The translations under genes and the position numbers were made by a program. DNA of 64,000 nt from Mytilus trossulus (taxonomy: Eukaryota; Mollusca; Bivalvia; Mytilida; Mytilidae). Of this stretch, positions 49,007 through 61,084 are shown piece by piece. The DNA lies in contig NC_086374.1 in assembly GCF_036588685.1 (NCBI RefSeq), positions 69,872,457 through 69,936,456 of the forward strand. Direction: 5' to 3'. The notes beneath the pieces were generated by a model. It worked only from the letters and a program-made list of their open reading frames with translations, searched no databases and had not been told where the DNA came from. Position 1 is the first letter of the stretch. Every line of letters begins with the position of its first letter.

Positions 49007-50860
49007 TGTTTTAACACATGACGCAATCAATTTACGTGAACGTTTTAGAAATGTTGACGTCATTCCGCAATCCACGGATCCTAGGAAAATTTCTTGTAGG
49101 GTAAAGCAAGGCGAAAATACGACTTTGGTAAGTTTAAAATTTATAATTTTTTTCATATTTAGACTCATTCTAAAATTGGGATTTAATGGTATATTTTGTT
49201 TTATCGTTTCCACAGGCGCTTGGGTATATGATAAAAAAAAATGTTTTGTTGATTAAAATATTTCCGTTAAATTTATTCCCCATTTTCATTTAATTGGTGA
49301 CGATTAAGACTTTCACAAACTGTGTACTTTCGGTGTATGAATAAAAAAAAACATAACTGCAAGGGTTATTGAGTTTAAATCAGAATAATTGCTTTTGAAT
49401 TTCTCAATGATATGCTTAGAGAGAAAAAGAAACGAGGAAGATATTATATTACCTAAATTTAAAATGTATAATAAACAGAAAATACGTTTCTCTTTCAAAA
49501 CCTTTTACTCCCCGCAACCCCGTCCCCCCAATCTCTTTTTATCTTCTGTATTGCTTTTTAAGACACGTCAGTCTAAATGAAGTCTGATTGATCTCCAGCT
49601 AATCCCCCTGTTTTAAAACAAACTGAAATATGGTCCTCATTAAATTCGATCCAAAAATAGTTCCTTTATATTCGGATATTCAAAAAGTCGTTATAAATTC
49701 CATTGAGTCTGAAACTAATCTAAATCAGATTGATTTATTTATATTCGGATATTCTTAGATACAATTCTTTTTGGGCAGAAATTAACAAAAATTGTTTTAA
49801 CTTTCTTTTTTACTTTAAAACACTGATATAGATTTACGTTGTACACAAAATATAATAAAATAGTTTATGTCCCAGCTTTAAGATAAAAAAAATTGAAGGA
49901 ATGAGAAACATTTCTTTTTCCTATTTTGAAACTACGATGTTTGCACGAAGTTTATCTTTGTCGTAATTTCAAGGCAGATGACAGACTCGGGGGTGGGGGC
50001 GAACAGGTCGTTAACCCTTGGATTTGACAAAGTATCGTGTTTTAGCTTCAAAACGTCAATATTGTCTTTAGTCTCGCTACACTCGGGGATTTTTTTTTAA
50101 TTTGATAGAATAACGCCCCTTTCAAAATCCAAGAACCGCCCCTAAAGGTAAAAATAGATTTGAACTGTGCAGTTATCTGAGGTAGTTAATGCACACCTTA
50201 GCTGTGCATTATCCAGATTATACCACAGTAAGAACAAAGAGATTTTACTCTTGCCATGTGTTAAATATAAGATATTCTTATTTATTTAATCTTCTGCATT
50301 AGCTTACAATTGTAAAAATATTCTGACGAGTTTACTTGCAGTCATATCTGTTTCGGTCTGTTACATCGTTTCTGTCTAGTATTTACTAGTATACATGTAG
50401 TATACGATTTGTCGTTTTATAATGATGTAAGAAGTTCGGCTTTATAAACGCACCAAGTTCAGTTTTAATATATATGTCATTGTGTTGCTTTCATGTGTTA
50501 CAGTGTTACTCTTGGAGCTGTACACATCGTGATTGTATAGGAATCAAGCCATCATGTTCAAATTCATAAATTTGTTAAATGATCTTGGTTATCTACAAAT
50601 TTGAGCATTCGAGTTTTTGATATATATGACCTATATCTTATTAATTTAGATTAAAATATATGTTTCGAAGCAAAAAATCTGTTTGAAGTCCGAATAAATA
50701 TCTAACATTGAGATAAATTGCATGTTAGATTGTTATGAATTACAATTTCCAAAACCATTCTATGTAATATGATCAGTCCGTCGAAACCGGAATTCCTAGA
50801 ATATTAATGTAAATAGGATTTTATTCTTATGTTAATGGTTCAGTATTAGTTGTTATAAGC
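49007..50860. other. Intergenic, no gene seen
   Basis: The overlapping plus and minus ORFs at 48948-49256 start in the palindrome arm and have no recognisable domain. No other repeat was identified. Confidence 0.5.
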
Positions 50861-51510
50861 TTGGAACTATGTTCTAGTTACTTTGAGTACTCTCAAATAT
50901 GTAATTTTGGTTTTGTTATATAGGTTTTCCTTAGTGCTTTGTATCAATTTGATGAGTTAAGCCATTTTCACCTGAATTGTTTCGTTTTATGTTGTACTGT
51001 TAAGAAAACCCATAACGATCCTAGGTTACAGTAGGTATAGATAAGGCGCCTGCAAGTATGTTTTACCCCGCCACATTTTTTATGTGCCTCTCCAAATTCG
51101 GATTTTGGCAATTCAGTGGTTGTTTTTTGTTCATTGCTGCATGAATATCAAATTTGTATTTCGACTATTTTATTGTACATAAGTTGGGTAGCTGGTAACA
51201 TGTATCTCAACAGATAAAATCGCAAAAATCAAAAATTCCGAGGGTAAACCTCTTACTTGTATGACAGTTTCATAAAATTCAATTATCTTGAAAACATCGA
51301 TGTATGAACAAAACAAATAGACATGCTAGGTAAAAATGTCGAAATAGAGGTACAACGGTTTGAATTGATTTACATTCGCATTTGAACATTAGAATGCGGG
51401 AATGGGCATTATTTATTACTAAAGGCCGTACGTTGATCTGTCATATACTTAACTAGTTGCTCATTTTGTCGACATTTGGTATCATTACCATCCACATCTT
51501 ATTTTCATAA
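50860..51510 (-). repeat. Family A, reverse, long but degenerate copy
   Basis: 'gtgctttgtatcaatttgat', 'gatgagttaagccattttca', 'taccccgccacattttttat' and 'aattcagtggttgttttttg' are in order. The proximal end is worn down to 'aaaggccgtacgttgatctg' (~51421) and 'catccacatctta' (~51490). A family C-like snippet is embedded at 51235-51285. It stops just before the probable 5' splice acceptor of the kelch gene. Confidence 0.75.
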
Positions 51511-51521
51511 TTATGCGTGTT

Positions 51522-51532
51522 GATTTTTCCAG
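51522..51532 (+). promoter_or_regulatory. Candidate 3' splice site in the 5' UTR of the kelch gene
   Basis: 'gatttttccag|tgttaaaa' is a good acceptor 68 bases before the ATG at 51601. It suggests an upstream non-coding exon, which I could not locate. Confidence 0.4.
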
Positions 51533-51600
51533 TGTTAAAATTCTAAACATTGCAATTGATTGTGTATAATAAATGTTGTGTTTATGACAGTTTATGGAAA

Positions 51601-53776
51601 ATGGCGAAGTCTAAATTAGAGCGAAAACAAGACCACCAAGAAAGTCTATTGAAAGGATTATTGCAGCTTTATCAAGACCGGACACTGACTGACGTCACGC
51701 TAACTGTAGATAAACGAACATTTCCTTGCAACAGAAATGTATTGGCAGCTAGCAGTCCTTACTTTCGGTATATATTTATCATTATATTAAGATTGACGAA
51801 CCACAATTCATTTGTATTTTGATTATTTATCAATAACCTATAGAATTATTGGTTAGGAAACGACCATTCAACTTCCGATGGGGGTAATGGAACAAAGACA
51901 ACGTTAACTCTGTGTCGGAGTTTTGACACATACTATTTAAAGTAAATAAAAATAACAAGACAAAAGACAAGACAGGTCAAATAAGCCGTATTGTAAGTCT
52001 ACTTCTTAGATTTTTTTGATTTGTTTTTTTACTTTTTGGCAAAATTTAAGGCGTTTAATGAATAAAAATCACGTGTTTATTTTTTTTCTTTCTTTTTCTT
52101 TCAGGGCTATGTTTACGAGTAACGTACAAGAGACATCACAGGAAAATATTGCATTGTACGATGTCACAGCTGACGCAGTCGAGTGTATTTTGAACTTTAT
52201 GTACTCTGGTGTTATTGACATAGGCCCGGACAATGCACAGGACATCTTCATGGCTTCAAATATGTTTGAGTTATTGGATGTTGTTGACTGTTGTGTTGAG
52301 TATATGAATGGACAACTTCATTGTTCTAATTGCGTGGAAATGTATAGATTTGCACATTATCATCATTGTAAAGCACTTCAAGATGCTTGCAAACATTTTA
52401 TTATGCAGCATTTTACTGACGTATCAACTACCGACCAATTTTTCGAGATTGATACAAATTCCTTGGAGGAAATTTTACAGTCAGATGATATTTACGTAAA
52501 AACGGAGGATTTTATTTTTAAAGTAATATGCGACTGGGTAAAATTTGATGTAGGCTCTAGAAAATCTATTTTCCCAAGGTTATTTCATTTGGTGCGGCTT
52601 CCTCTCGTTACCCAACAATTTTTCAATGATTGTATTATCAACAACGAACTAGTCCAAGAAAACCCTTTCTGTCAAAGTATTATTGAGGAATTTCTACATT
52701 CAGCTTATAATACTTCATCAGACTTACAAATACAAAGTAAGCATAGTGGTGCATATAAAACTAAACAAAGATCGGGAATGTTGTGTCGAGATTTAATTGT
52801 GTTTTCTGGAGGGGCCAACGGAGAGCACGAGCGGTCCTTTACAGCATATGACCCGGAAACAAGAAAGAATTATTTCGGTCTTAAGCATCATCCAACGTTT
52901 GATTTAAAATATAGAATTGACTATTTCAAAATCGTAACTGTACAAGAAAATGAGACATATTTTATTGGTGGCATTTTTCATGACAACTACAGATTCTCTG
53001 AATCAGGCGAAGCTATGCGGAATGTGTATAAATACGATCAAAGATTATCAGTATGGACAGCGTGTGATAATTTGATAACAGCAAGATGTGCATTCTCCGC
53101 ATGTTGCCATGGACACTGCTTATTTGTTTCGGGTGGAAAAGCAGTGTATCCAACTGGTTATCCTCTTGATTCTTTCGAAATGTACGATGTTGAATTAGGC
53201 TATTGGAAATTACTTGAGCCGATGCCACTTAAACTTTACCATCACGCATCCGCTATTGCAAATGATGGCGTTTACATATTTGGTGGAAAAGATGTATTAG
53301 ATGAATTTTCTGATATGGTTATGCGATACGATATAAAAACTGAGACATGGTATATCATTGACACTAAGTTAGTTAACCCAAGATGTGAACATTCTGCTAT
53401 TACAATGAATAACGAGATCTATTTAATAGGTGGAGTTACAAGGAGCTCATATGCAGTTGTCATTCAGATATTTGACGTCAACACAAATAGATGGCGCCAC
53501 GGCACTGATTTTCCGGATGACAGAAAGGTAACAGCCGTTACTTTGATTGGTAACAAAATTTATGTGTGCGGTGGAATACGTCAGTTTATTCGAAGAAATA
53601 AACCCACAAGAACAGTAGAAAGCAAAGATTTGTATTCATATAATGTGATAACAGACGCGTGGTGGAAAGAATCTCGAATGGTGCAATATGCAAATTCAGT
53701 TACATGTACTTACGCAAATATCAATACGAGTTTTCTTACTGAAAGCGACTTTGTAAGCGTCGGTAGTGATGCGTAA
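51601..53776 (+). CDS. BTB-BACK-Kelch protein (KLHL type), probable Cul3 ligase adaptor
   Basis: Two coding exons, 51601-51767 and 52105-53776, join GT-AG inside the Arg of ...SSPYFR|AMFTSN..., giving 612 aa. The BTB domain (~20-125) has the usual DVTLTV...FPCNRNVLAASSPYFRAMF pattern, interrupted by the intron. The BACK domain (~130-255) follows. Six kelch blades (~283-590) show GG pairs in FSGG 289, FIGG 342, VSGG 397, IFGG 447, LIGG 496 and VCGG 543, with YD-x6-W companions. KLHL proteins bind Cul3 through BTB-BACK and the substrate through the propeller (known for the family). The closest style is KLHL24/35/6-like by eye, not tested. ATG 51601 has a good context (gaaaATGG) and fits the usual N-terminus before BTB; the in-frame upstream ORF extension is not family-like. 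The second exon's open frame extends 5' to 52016, but the acceptor 'tttctttcag' at 52104 removes that part. Confidence 0.95.
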
Positions 53777-53789
53777 GAAATACCAAATG

Positions 53790-53820
53790 AATAAACATGA
53801 TGTAAGACATTAACAATAAA
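53790..53820 (+). terminator. Polyadenylation signals of the kelch gene
   Basis: AATAAA occurs at 53790-53795 and again at 53815-53820, 14 and 39 bases after the stop codon. Either would give a very short 3' UTR, so further distal signals remain possible. Confidence 0.5.
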
Positions 53821-53829
53821 CAACATGAT

Positions 53830-54660
53830 ATAATACTATCACTTGAATTGGTCGAAATATTTCAATTATGAAATCATTTTTTTTATACGATTCGACCAAT
53901 AACAATTTCGTCTTTGAACAGTGAACGGTATGATCAAGTGGCATACATTTATTTTTTAGGGATGAAAGTCATTATGGTAATGCCAATTTTAAACGCGAGA
54001 TGAAAGGTTATACGATCTTCTAAGTTAATGAAACTTTGCAGGGATACATTATTTTTTGTTTTTAACTATAAAACTCTCTTCTCAAGGACCACTGTCCAAT
54101 TCGAAGAGAGTATGTTGCATTATTTTTAGGTTTCTGTCTGCTACTGGTATATAGTTCTGCATGCATTTATGTACTCGTACTTATACCAACTTAGGTTTTG
54201 ATGGGTTTTTTTTAGCTGTCATAGTAAAAGTACATTAAAAACAGCACTTCGGATGCTCCAAATCGGTAAAAGATTATTGCTAATTTGTAAATGACAACTT
54301 TCGAAATTTTCAAATAGCGGCTAATTCATATGTGCCTCGAGTATAGACAAGTTTTTAAAAATCAGTTGAACAGGGCTTGACTCGTCAAATTAATACAAAC
54401 CACAAACAAATTAACAAAAGGTCCAATACAACAGTACCGATCTAAGTGTGCTCTCAGTCACTAAAAGATATAGTCCAAAGTCAGTTTCAACTAATGGAAA
54501 GATCAGGTTTTTCCAGACTAAAGAGACATAACTTTTAAACTACAGACGCATAAAATTGTGTCCTTATACATTTAACTTACGATCTCTGAAAGTTTAAATA
54601 GATGAAAGTTGAATGACGTCATCATTTACTTTCTTCAGTTGCTCTTCCATCCTTACACCA
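53830..54660. other. Intergenic, small hairpin only
   Basis: ATTGGTCGAA (~53848) and TTCGACCAAT (~53889) form a 10-bp-arm hairpin in an AT-rich context. Nothing else recognised. Confidence 0.5.
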
Positions 54661-54669
54661 ACACTTTAA

Positions 54670-54937
54670 GATGGTACCTAACACTACAGGGAGATAACTC
54701 TGTAAAATCAGCTAAACTTTTTAATTACGTTGTGTTGTAAAAGTAATATTCAGCTTCTCAATGATCAAAATTGGTGTTTGTCAAATTGCTATATAACCAG
54801 TGTAATTTTTCTGACAAAACAGTTGGTTCAATTTTTTTTTAATTTTTTATATATTTATTAAAGTATTTACTTCGACAAAATTTTATGAAAATCAAACGAG
54901 CCAAATTAATTTTAGTGAAAAAGTGTTGGGTACCACC
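54670..54937. mobile_element. 268-bp MITE with TTAA target duplication
   Basis: TTAA flanks both ends (54666-54669 and 54938-54941). The left end GATGGTACCTAACACT and the reverse complement of the right end, GGTGGTACCCAACACT, differ at two positions. The interior is AT-rich and non-coding. TTAA duplications are typical of piggyBac- and Kolobok-type elements, so this is probably a non-autonomous member of one of those. Confidence 0.88.
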
Positions 54938-55074
54938 TTAAATGGGACCGACATCAGTTAATGTTTATAAAAAAAATACGCTTTTAGCGTTCGTTATTTA
55001 GTGTATCAGAAGCTTTCCGAGCATTATGTTCAGAAGTACTGGAGAAAAGTGATAAACGGCACATGTTTATAGAT

Positions 55075-55330
55075 ATAGGAAGATGTGGTGTGAGTGCCAA
55101 TGAGACAACTCTCTATCCAAATAACAATTTAAAAAAGTAAACCATTATACATTTGTAAGTCAATGTACGGCCTTCAACACGGAGCACCGAACAACAAGCT
55201 ATAAAGGGCCCCAAAATTACTAGTGTATAACCATTTATACGGAAAAACCAACGGTCTATATAAAAAAAAACGAGAAACGAGAAACACGTATAAACTACAA
55301 AAACAAAAAAAGTACAACTTTTTTTAGCAT
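55075..55330 (+). repeat. Interspersed repeat family B
   Basis: 'agatgtggtgtgagtgccaa', 'cgaacaacaagctataaagg', 'gccccaaaattactagtg' and 'aacgagaaacacgtataaac'. It gives a second uninterrupted version of the site where the 12682-15872 element inserted. Confidence 0.9.
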
Positions 55331-55334
55331 GTAG

Positions 55335-55585
55335 TTATTTAAGAACGGAAGATACCATAGTGATATACAAACTCATACGTCGAAAACAAACCGACACAAT
55401 GTTATGGCAAAAAAAACGGAAAAATATCATCAGACAAACAACAATATAAAAACACATGAGTAGGAAACGAAACCGTGAGCAACACGAACACCACCAAAAC
55501 TCAATTGGGATTGCATGTGCTCCGGAAGGGTAGGTTTGTCCTGCTTCACATGTGGTTCCCGTCGTGTTGCTCATGTTTTGGTATC
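55335..55585 (+). repeat. Interspersed repeat family D
   Basis: 'ggaagataccatagtgatat', 'acaaactcatacgtcgaaaa', 'gcaacacgaacaccaccaaa', 'tgctccggaagggtaggt' and 'cccgtcgtgttgctcatg'. The 79- and 93-codon ORFs here are largely repeat sequence. Confidence 0.88.
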
Positions 55586-55862
55586 TAAAGATCTAAACTA
55601 CACTATACATCTCATTACTGAAAGTCTGTATGACAGTGAATGTATTGCTGTAATTTATTACCAACAGAGTGCAGAAGATTCGAGCATAATCAGTATCAAA
55701 ATCTACTTGAAATATAAAAAAATGGGCAGCTTAAATATTCACTATGATAACTATGTTGAATATACCAACAGTTTATTTATAACCTTAATACCTTAATACC
55801 AAGTTCACCATATGTGTGCCATAAAATCGATCATTGAGCGGAGATGACCTTCACTTGTATGT

Positions 55863-56027
55863 AATGATAATCATCTATGTGTTTCTGATCGTATGTACCC
55901 TTATGCTACTGACTATAATTTTGTTTATTGGGATCTTTTACAATATTATATATGACAATGCAAGCGAAGCAGAAAGTAAATTTTTGAAGTGGCAATTAAA
56001 ATCAAATTTACCTTTTCACATGGTTTA
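55863..56027 (+). other. Small single-helix ORF, unassigned
   Basis: From ATG 55863 a 54-codon frame encodes a strongly hydrophobic helix (~1-30) then a polar tail ending in LPFHMV. There is no clear upstream exon, and a TAA lies in frame about 40 bases before the ATG. It could be a micropeptide or last exon, but AT-rich DNA often yields such frames by chance. Confidence 0.15.
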
Positions 56028-56616
56028 ACATCAGATATAATATATAAGGTGACAACCATTTGATAACTGAGGGAGGATAGGAAGATTGTTTTTAGTATTT
56101 CCTCTCAAGCATGTCTGCTACTCACTTCTGATAGTGACGAGCCAAGAGTGTATGAGTGTGTCAGTATCCGCTTATATTTTCATTTTCATTGCCAATAATG
56201 TGTTTTGTTAACCGAGAAAAGGGGTGTTCGACGCCAGTGCACGATATTTACAATGTCAATTTCTACATAATACAAGATTATTCCGATTTCCATTATAAGT
56301 GAGTTCGTTGTCCTTGTTTGTGTTTTTTTATGTTTTTTTGTTTTTTGTTTTTTTACAGTACATCATTTTTTTTATCAAATATTTAAATCTAAAAGATATA
56401 TATTTCAATTCCAATATTCTACCGTATTTCTTGTTTTTTCTCACTTTTGAAAAACACTAACATGACATAAGCATGAGACTATTGCTCATCAAGTACACAA
56501 TGATGTCTTATAAAATAAAATTATAAATTTAAAACAATTTAAGACAGATCTGAAGAAGGTATGATAAGACCACTACTCTTAACCTCTGAATTCGAAATCA
56601 ATAAGTCAGTATAAAC

Positions 56617-56990
56617 AAGACTGTGTCCATGGTACACTATCATTTTATAGGGAACATGTATACTAAGTTTCAAGTTGACTGGACTTCAACTTCATCAAAA
56701 ATTATCTTGACCAAAAACTTTAACCTGAACATCGCATTTTCCTTTTCTTTGTTCAGTGGAACGTGAAATTGCGGTCAAAACTTTAATTTGGCATTAAAAT
56801 TAGAACGATTATATGATGGGGAACATTTGTACTTAGTTTCAAGTTCATTGGCCTTCAACTTCATCAAAAACTAACTTGACGAAAAACTTAAACATGAAGC
56901 GGGACAGACGGACTGACGGACGAATGAACAGACGGCGGAACAGACCAGAAAATATAATGCCCCTCTACTATCGTAGGTGGGGCATAAAAT
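56617..56990 (+). repeat. Interspersed repeat family E, copy with deletion in the first half
   Basis: 'gtgtccatggtacactatca' jumps directly to 'ttatagggaacatgtatact'. The rest follows the other copies and ends 'ctatcgtaggtggggcataa'. The preceding 56030-56617 shows no gene. Confidence 0.9.
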
Positions 56991-57179
56991 CTGTCAAATG
57001 TGGTATTTAATGTTTTGCATTTAGACCTTGTGCGATTTAAATATCCCATGTAATTAAGTGGGCGCAGACGAACATTTACATATGACCCTGAAGATGGATA
57101 ACCATTAATTATAGCTGTCTTTAGGTTATTAATGTCATACACTTACTTACTTATCATCTTCATCCCCAGTAGAACATAC

Positions 57180-57300
57180 AATAAAAAAGAAGATGTGGTA
57201 TGATTGCCAATGAGACAACTGTCCACAAGAGACCAAAATGACACAGACACCAACAATTAACTATAGGCCACCGTACGGCCTTCAGCAATAAGGCCACAAT
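57180..57300 (+). repeat. Family A 5' part
   Basis: 'aagaagatgtggtatgattg', 'aagagaccaaaatgacacag' and 'ccaccgtacggccttcagca'. Confidence 0.9.
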
Positions 57301-57354
57301 TCATAACCTATAATCATGATATATCATTCCACATTTCTATAAAAATAAAACAGG

Positions 57355-57565
57355 TGCCACATGTGAAGCAGGCTGCATGATGTGCTTACCCTTCCGAAGC
57401 ACCTGGAATTACTACCAGTATTTGGAAGGGGTCGTGTTGCTTAGTCTTTAGTTTTATGTTGTGTTTTGTGTACTATTATGTGTCTGTTTGTCTTTTTCGT
57501 TTTATTGAGCCATGGCGTTGTTGTGTTTGTTTTCGATCTATTAGTTTTAACGTTACTCTTGTTTC
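57355..57565 (-). repeat. Family D, reverse
   Basis: 'gcttacccttccgaagcacc', 'ttttatgttgtgttttgtgt', 'ttattgagccatggcgttgt' and 'tttcgatctattagtttt'. The 81-codon ORF downstream (57594-57839) is T-rich and unsupported. Confidence 0.85.
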
Positions 57566-57987
57566 TTTCGACTCTCTTTTATAAAAAATAATATTGGACG
57601 GTCTGCTCATGATCAATTATTACTGGGGAAAAATAGGGTCTAGGGAGGGATCTTCTTTATTCTTTCCTTTTTCTAGAATTTTATTTTATCTATTCTTTAT
57701 CTATTTTCACTCTCATTCTCTTATCTTCATGTTCCAGAACCTCATTATTTCTATTTCTAGACCTTTTTTCTCTCTTATTCTTTATACTTTCGCCTTTTTT
57801 CTGCACTTTGTACCTTTCATTGTCCATTCTGAAAAATAAATAATTTAGACCCTCAGAACTAAGCGGATCATCGATTTTTTTTTTTTGAAATTTGAAAAAT
57901 GTTTTTGGCCAAACGAAAAAAAGAAAATATCATCAAGAAAGTCTCCAGAAAATATATACATTCATTCAAAACAAATATAAATATAAA

Positions 57988-59667
57988 TCAATATAATACT
58001 TCATATAGCTCAGTCAACCCAGTTTTGTCTTTCACTAAGAGGAGCTTATTTCTGTTCATGTCATAGACGAGTGCATGCGGTTCTTTTAGACCATTTTCTT
58101 CATTCAATAGTTCCCTATGTTTTTTCCCGTCTGGTGAAATGACTAAAAGTTTTCTTTCGTTTTCTAATACAACGAATACGAAACCGAATTTTCCAACTGC
58201 GATCCCCTTTGGCGCTCCACGACCATCTAACGCTAAGTGCCATATTTCTGTTCCGTTCAAATCGCAACAATGCACAACATCGGGAGTATGTTCCGTGTAA
58301 TACAATTTTGTGCCTAGACTAGTAATATGAGTGATATAACCATGAACCGGTATTGTTACTCTGATAGTCCCGTTCAAATCTAGACAATGAATCCCTACAG
58401 AATATTCTCGAACGAATAATGTATTTTCGGAATAGGTGATACCCCAGCATCGGTTTTCAAATGTAACATGAATTTTCTCTTGATTGGATTTTAAATCCAA
58501 AATAGAAACTTGTTTTGCGTCTGGTAATGTCATTGCAACACAATGATTGCCCACATAAACTACATCAAATGCCTTTTTTTCAAGAACAATATTTCTCAAG
58601 TGTTCACCTTGTTTGTCTAAAATTAAGAGCTCATTGTTCTCGCTCCAGTCAGATAACAGCATTTGGTCATTTTCTAAAAATGTGCACCCTGCTAGATTTC
58701 TAGTCACTTTACCTTCAAGTATTTTAGTTTGTGAACTTGTATGCATCTTAACCGATTCGATGTTTTGAAAAATGTCAAGTGGAAATGCAGCTTCTAAACT
58801 TGCATTTTTCTTGAAGGGAATTTCACAGGCCACCTCTTCAACAACCAACGTGCCTAGAAATATGTCTTGATTTAATATCTGCCCCGGCGTAAACTTTAGA
58901 GCCACATTTTTCTGACTTAATTGATGATCATTTTCAAAATATTTGCAGAAATTGTCTTTCTCTTTTTTGAGTTTTAAACGGATTTCTTGAGATCCCAGAA
59001 CAAATTGATACTCTGAAGCGAATTCTTTCATTTCTTCAATATTTTTCTGTAACGACTTTATTTCAGCCTTCATCGTCTGAAGTTCTTCAACCGTATTTTC
59101 AAAAGTAGTCTTGTACTTTGAATGAACAACCGACAATTGTTGTAGGATTTCTTTTTCGTTGCTTTCAAGTTTTTCTCTTATTTTCTCTCCCGTCTTCTTA
59201 ATGTTCATCGCTAAATCCAAAACTTGATCATCTAATTCAATTAATGCTGCTCTCCGATTATTAAATACTGTTTCAATGTTTATGTTTAATTCGTCAATCG
59301 TACATTCTAAATCTAGAAACTGTGATTGGGACTGTTCGATTAGACTATCAAGTGTTTGGAATCCATGGCATGTTTTGTGTTTCGTTGTTGTACACTTGTA
59401 GCAACAAGGCTCCTTGTGAGCAGGACAGTACAGTTTGAAATGTTCCTCGTGACTGTCACATGTCTGCTTCAATGAAGAAATGAACGTAGGTAATTTTTTA
59501 TACACATCTAGTGCTGTGACTTCGTGGCTGCTGCTGATTTTTAAATATTTGTGGATTTCATTGCAAGACTGACATAGTTTTTCATCGCATACGGCACACC
59601 ATATGACTGCAGCATTTGGAATGTCTCTTTTAGAACACAATGTACACTGGATATCGGAATCGTCCAT
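57988..59667 (-). CDS. TRIM-like protein: two B-boxes, coiled coil, NHL/propeller-like C-terminus, no RING
   Basis: An uninterrupted 559-aa frame. The first B-box-like zinc site uses C8, C11, C24, C27, C32, C35, H39 and H48. The second uses C70, H73, C81, H84, C89, C92, H97 and H101 (CDSH...CPAH...CCYKC). A coiled coil spans about 125-250 (rich in E, K, L and Q). Residues ~325-559 form repeated hydrophobic-strand units with VSILDLKS, HCLDLNGT, HCCDLNGT and LLVISPDGK, as in NHL-type propellers. Bivalves carry many such TRIM-like genes, often single-exon, implicated in signalling and immunity (family knowledge). Without a RING, ligase activity of its own is doubtful. The ATG sits directly after a strong acceptor (tttctttttcag|ATGG, read on the minus strand), so a non-coding first exon lies upstream, between 59670 and the right part of the window. 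Confidence 0.93.
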   Translation of the reverse strand: MDDSDIQCTLCSKRDIPNAAVIWCAVCDEKLCQSCNEIHKYLKISSSHEVTALDVYKKLPTFISSLKQTCDSHEEHFKLYCPAHKEPCCYKCTTTKHKTCHGFQTLDSLIEQSQSQFLDLECTIDELNINIETVFNNRRAALIELDDQVLDLAMNIKKTGEKIREKLESNEKEILQQLSVVHSKYKTTFENTVEELQTMKAEIKSLQKNIEEMKEFASEYQFVLGSQEIRLKLKKEKDNFCKYFENDHQLSQKNVALKFTPGQILNQDIFLGTLVVEEVACEIPFKKNASLEAAFPLDIFQNIESVKMHTSSQTKILEGKVTRNLAGCTFLENDQMLLSDWSENNELLILDKQGEHLRNIVLEKKAFDVVYVGNHCVAMTLPDAKQVSILDLKSNQEKIHVTFENRCWGITYSENTLFVREYSVGIHCLDLNGTIRVTIPVHGYITHITSLGTKLYYTEHTPDVVHCCDLNGTEIWHLALDGRGAPKGIAVGKFGFVFVVLENERKLLVISPDGKKHRELLNEENGLKEPHALVYDMNRNKLLLVKDKTGLTELYEVLY

Positions 59668-59825
59668 CTGAAAAAGAAATCAATAGTACAAATTTTGTAA
59701 TATATCCGGCATTCGGACAGGGCCTTGTTCGATTGTCTCGTCCCTTGTCAGACAATACTCTGTGCCGACGTACCTTACACAATTGATAAAACGTTGAATG
59801 GTTTATCGTTGAAATTTTTGTTCAA

Positions 59826-60800
59826 TATTTTGATACTGCACGTAAGAAAACAACTGCAAATTACTGGGCTACCAATTATCAGTACAAATGTAGATTGAAT
59901 TCTATATTATCAATTTTCCAGATTTTGTGGCACTCCCTGCTTACAGTACGTGCGTGCTTTAATTATTTACTGTATTCGCTAAATCATAAAGACCTTTTGT
60001 TAAACAAGGAAAATGAACACAACAGGTTTTCATAAAATGATTAAAAAAAAGTGTAAAGATATACGACAATTTAAATGAGAAAAAAAACCCAAGAATTTGT
60101 TTTATTATTTTAGGACGTTATCTACATGTACTTCTACTTGTATACACATCGTAGAATCGTTTCTTCATATATTTGATACTGCACGTTAGAAAACAACTGC
60201 AAGTTACTGCTACCGATTCTCAAGTAGATCAAATTCTGTATTGTTGATTTGCCAAACACCAGATTTGGGGGCATTGCTTGCCACAGTACGTGAGTGCTTT
60301 GATTATTTACTGTATTCACTCAATTATAAAGACCTTTTGTTTACACGTTTTCTTGTATTGATTAAAAACACTTTAAAGATATATGACAATTTAAATGAGA
60401 AAAGAACAAGAATTTGTTTTATTATTTTGTAACATTATCTACTACAATTTTTTTCAATTGCACGCACATGGTATGATTTTTTTCTTCTTCAAATATTTGA
60501 TACTGGACGTAAGACAAAAAACGACAAGTTACTTCTACCAATTCTCAGCTTGATTGAATTCTGTATAATTCATTTGACAGCCACCAGATTTGGAGGTCAT
60601 ACTTGTTATCAGTATGTCAGTGCTTTGATTATTTACTGTAGTCACTCAATTATAAAGACCTTTTGTTACACAAGGAAAAACACACAAAAGCTTTTCATAA
60701 AACAAGATTTAAAACAGGTTTAAGATATAGGACAATTGAATTAAATGAGAAAAGAACATGTAATTGTTTTATTTATCTTTTTGCAACATTGTTTACTAGC
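59826..60800. repeat. Three-copy tandem repeat, ~330-bp units
   Basis: Units anchored at 'tgatactg' (59831, 60174 and 60499) share 'caagttact', 'ccagattt', 'attatttactgta', 'ataaagaccttttgt' and 'tttaaatgagaaaa' in order, with substitutions and indels. It lies in the probable 5' intron of the TRIM-like gene. Confidence 0.88.
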
Positions 60801-61084
60801 ATTTTTTTTAAATTACACATTTTGGCTATTTACCATCAGATAGTTTGGTTTATGTTTTAACAACCTTATCCGAATCAATCCATTATTTATGCAATTTCCC
60901 AACATTACCCATATTCCTCCAACTTCTTTGGATTTCTTAATATATATTATACCAGATTTCAAAATTTGGATATAGAAGGAATAAATCATTGTTAGACAAA
61001 TATGTACATTCACTGTTCTACAACCTGTCGATGCCTAAATTTTGGTATTGCATATTTTAAGTTTTTCTGATACTTGTGCTAAAT

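Noticed and set aside
48948-49256. 102-codon plus ORF and the overlapping minus ORFs
   Set aside because: They begin in a palindrome arm, which yields mirrored frames; no domain seen.
55863-56027. KCNE-like potassium channel subunit
   Set aside because: Only a hydrophobic helix plus short tail; the conserved post-helix motif of KCNE proteins is not visible.
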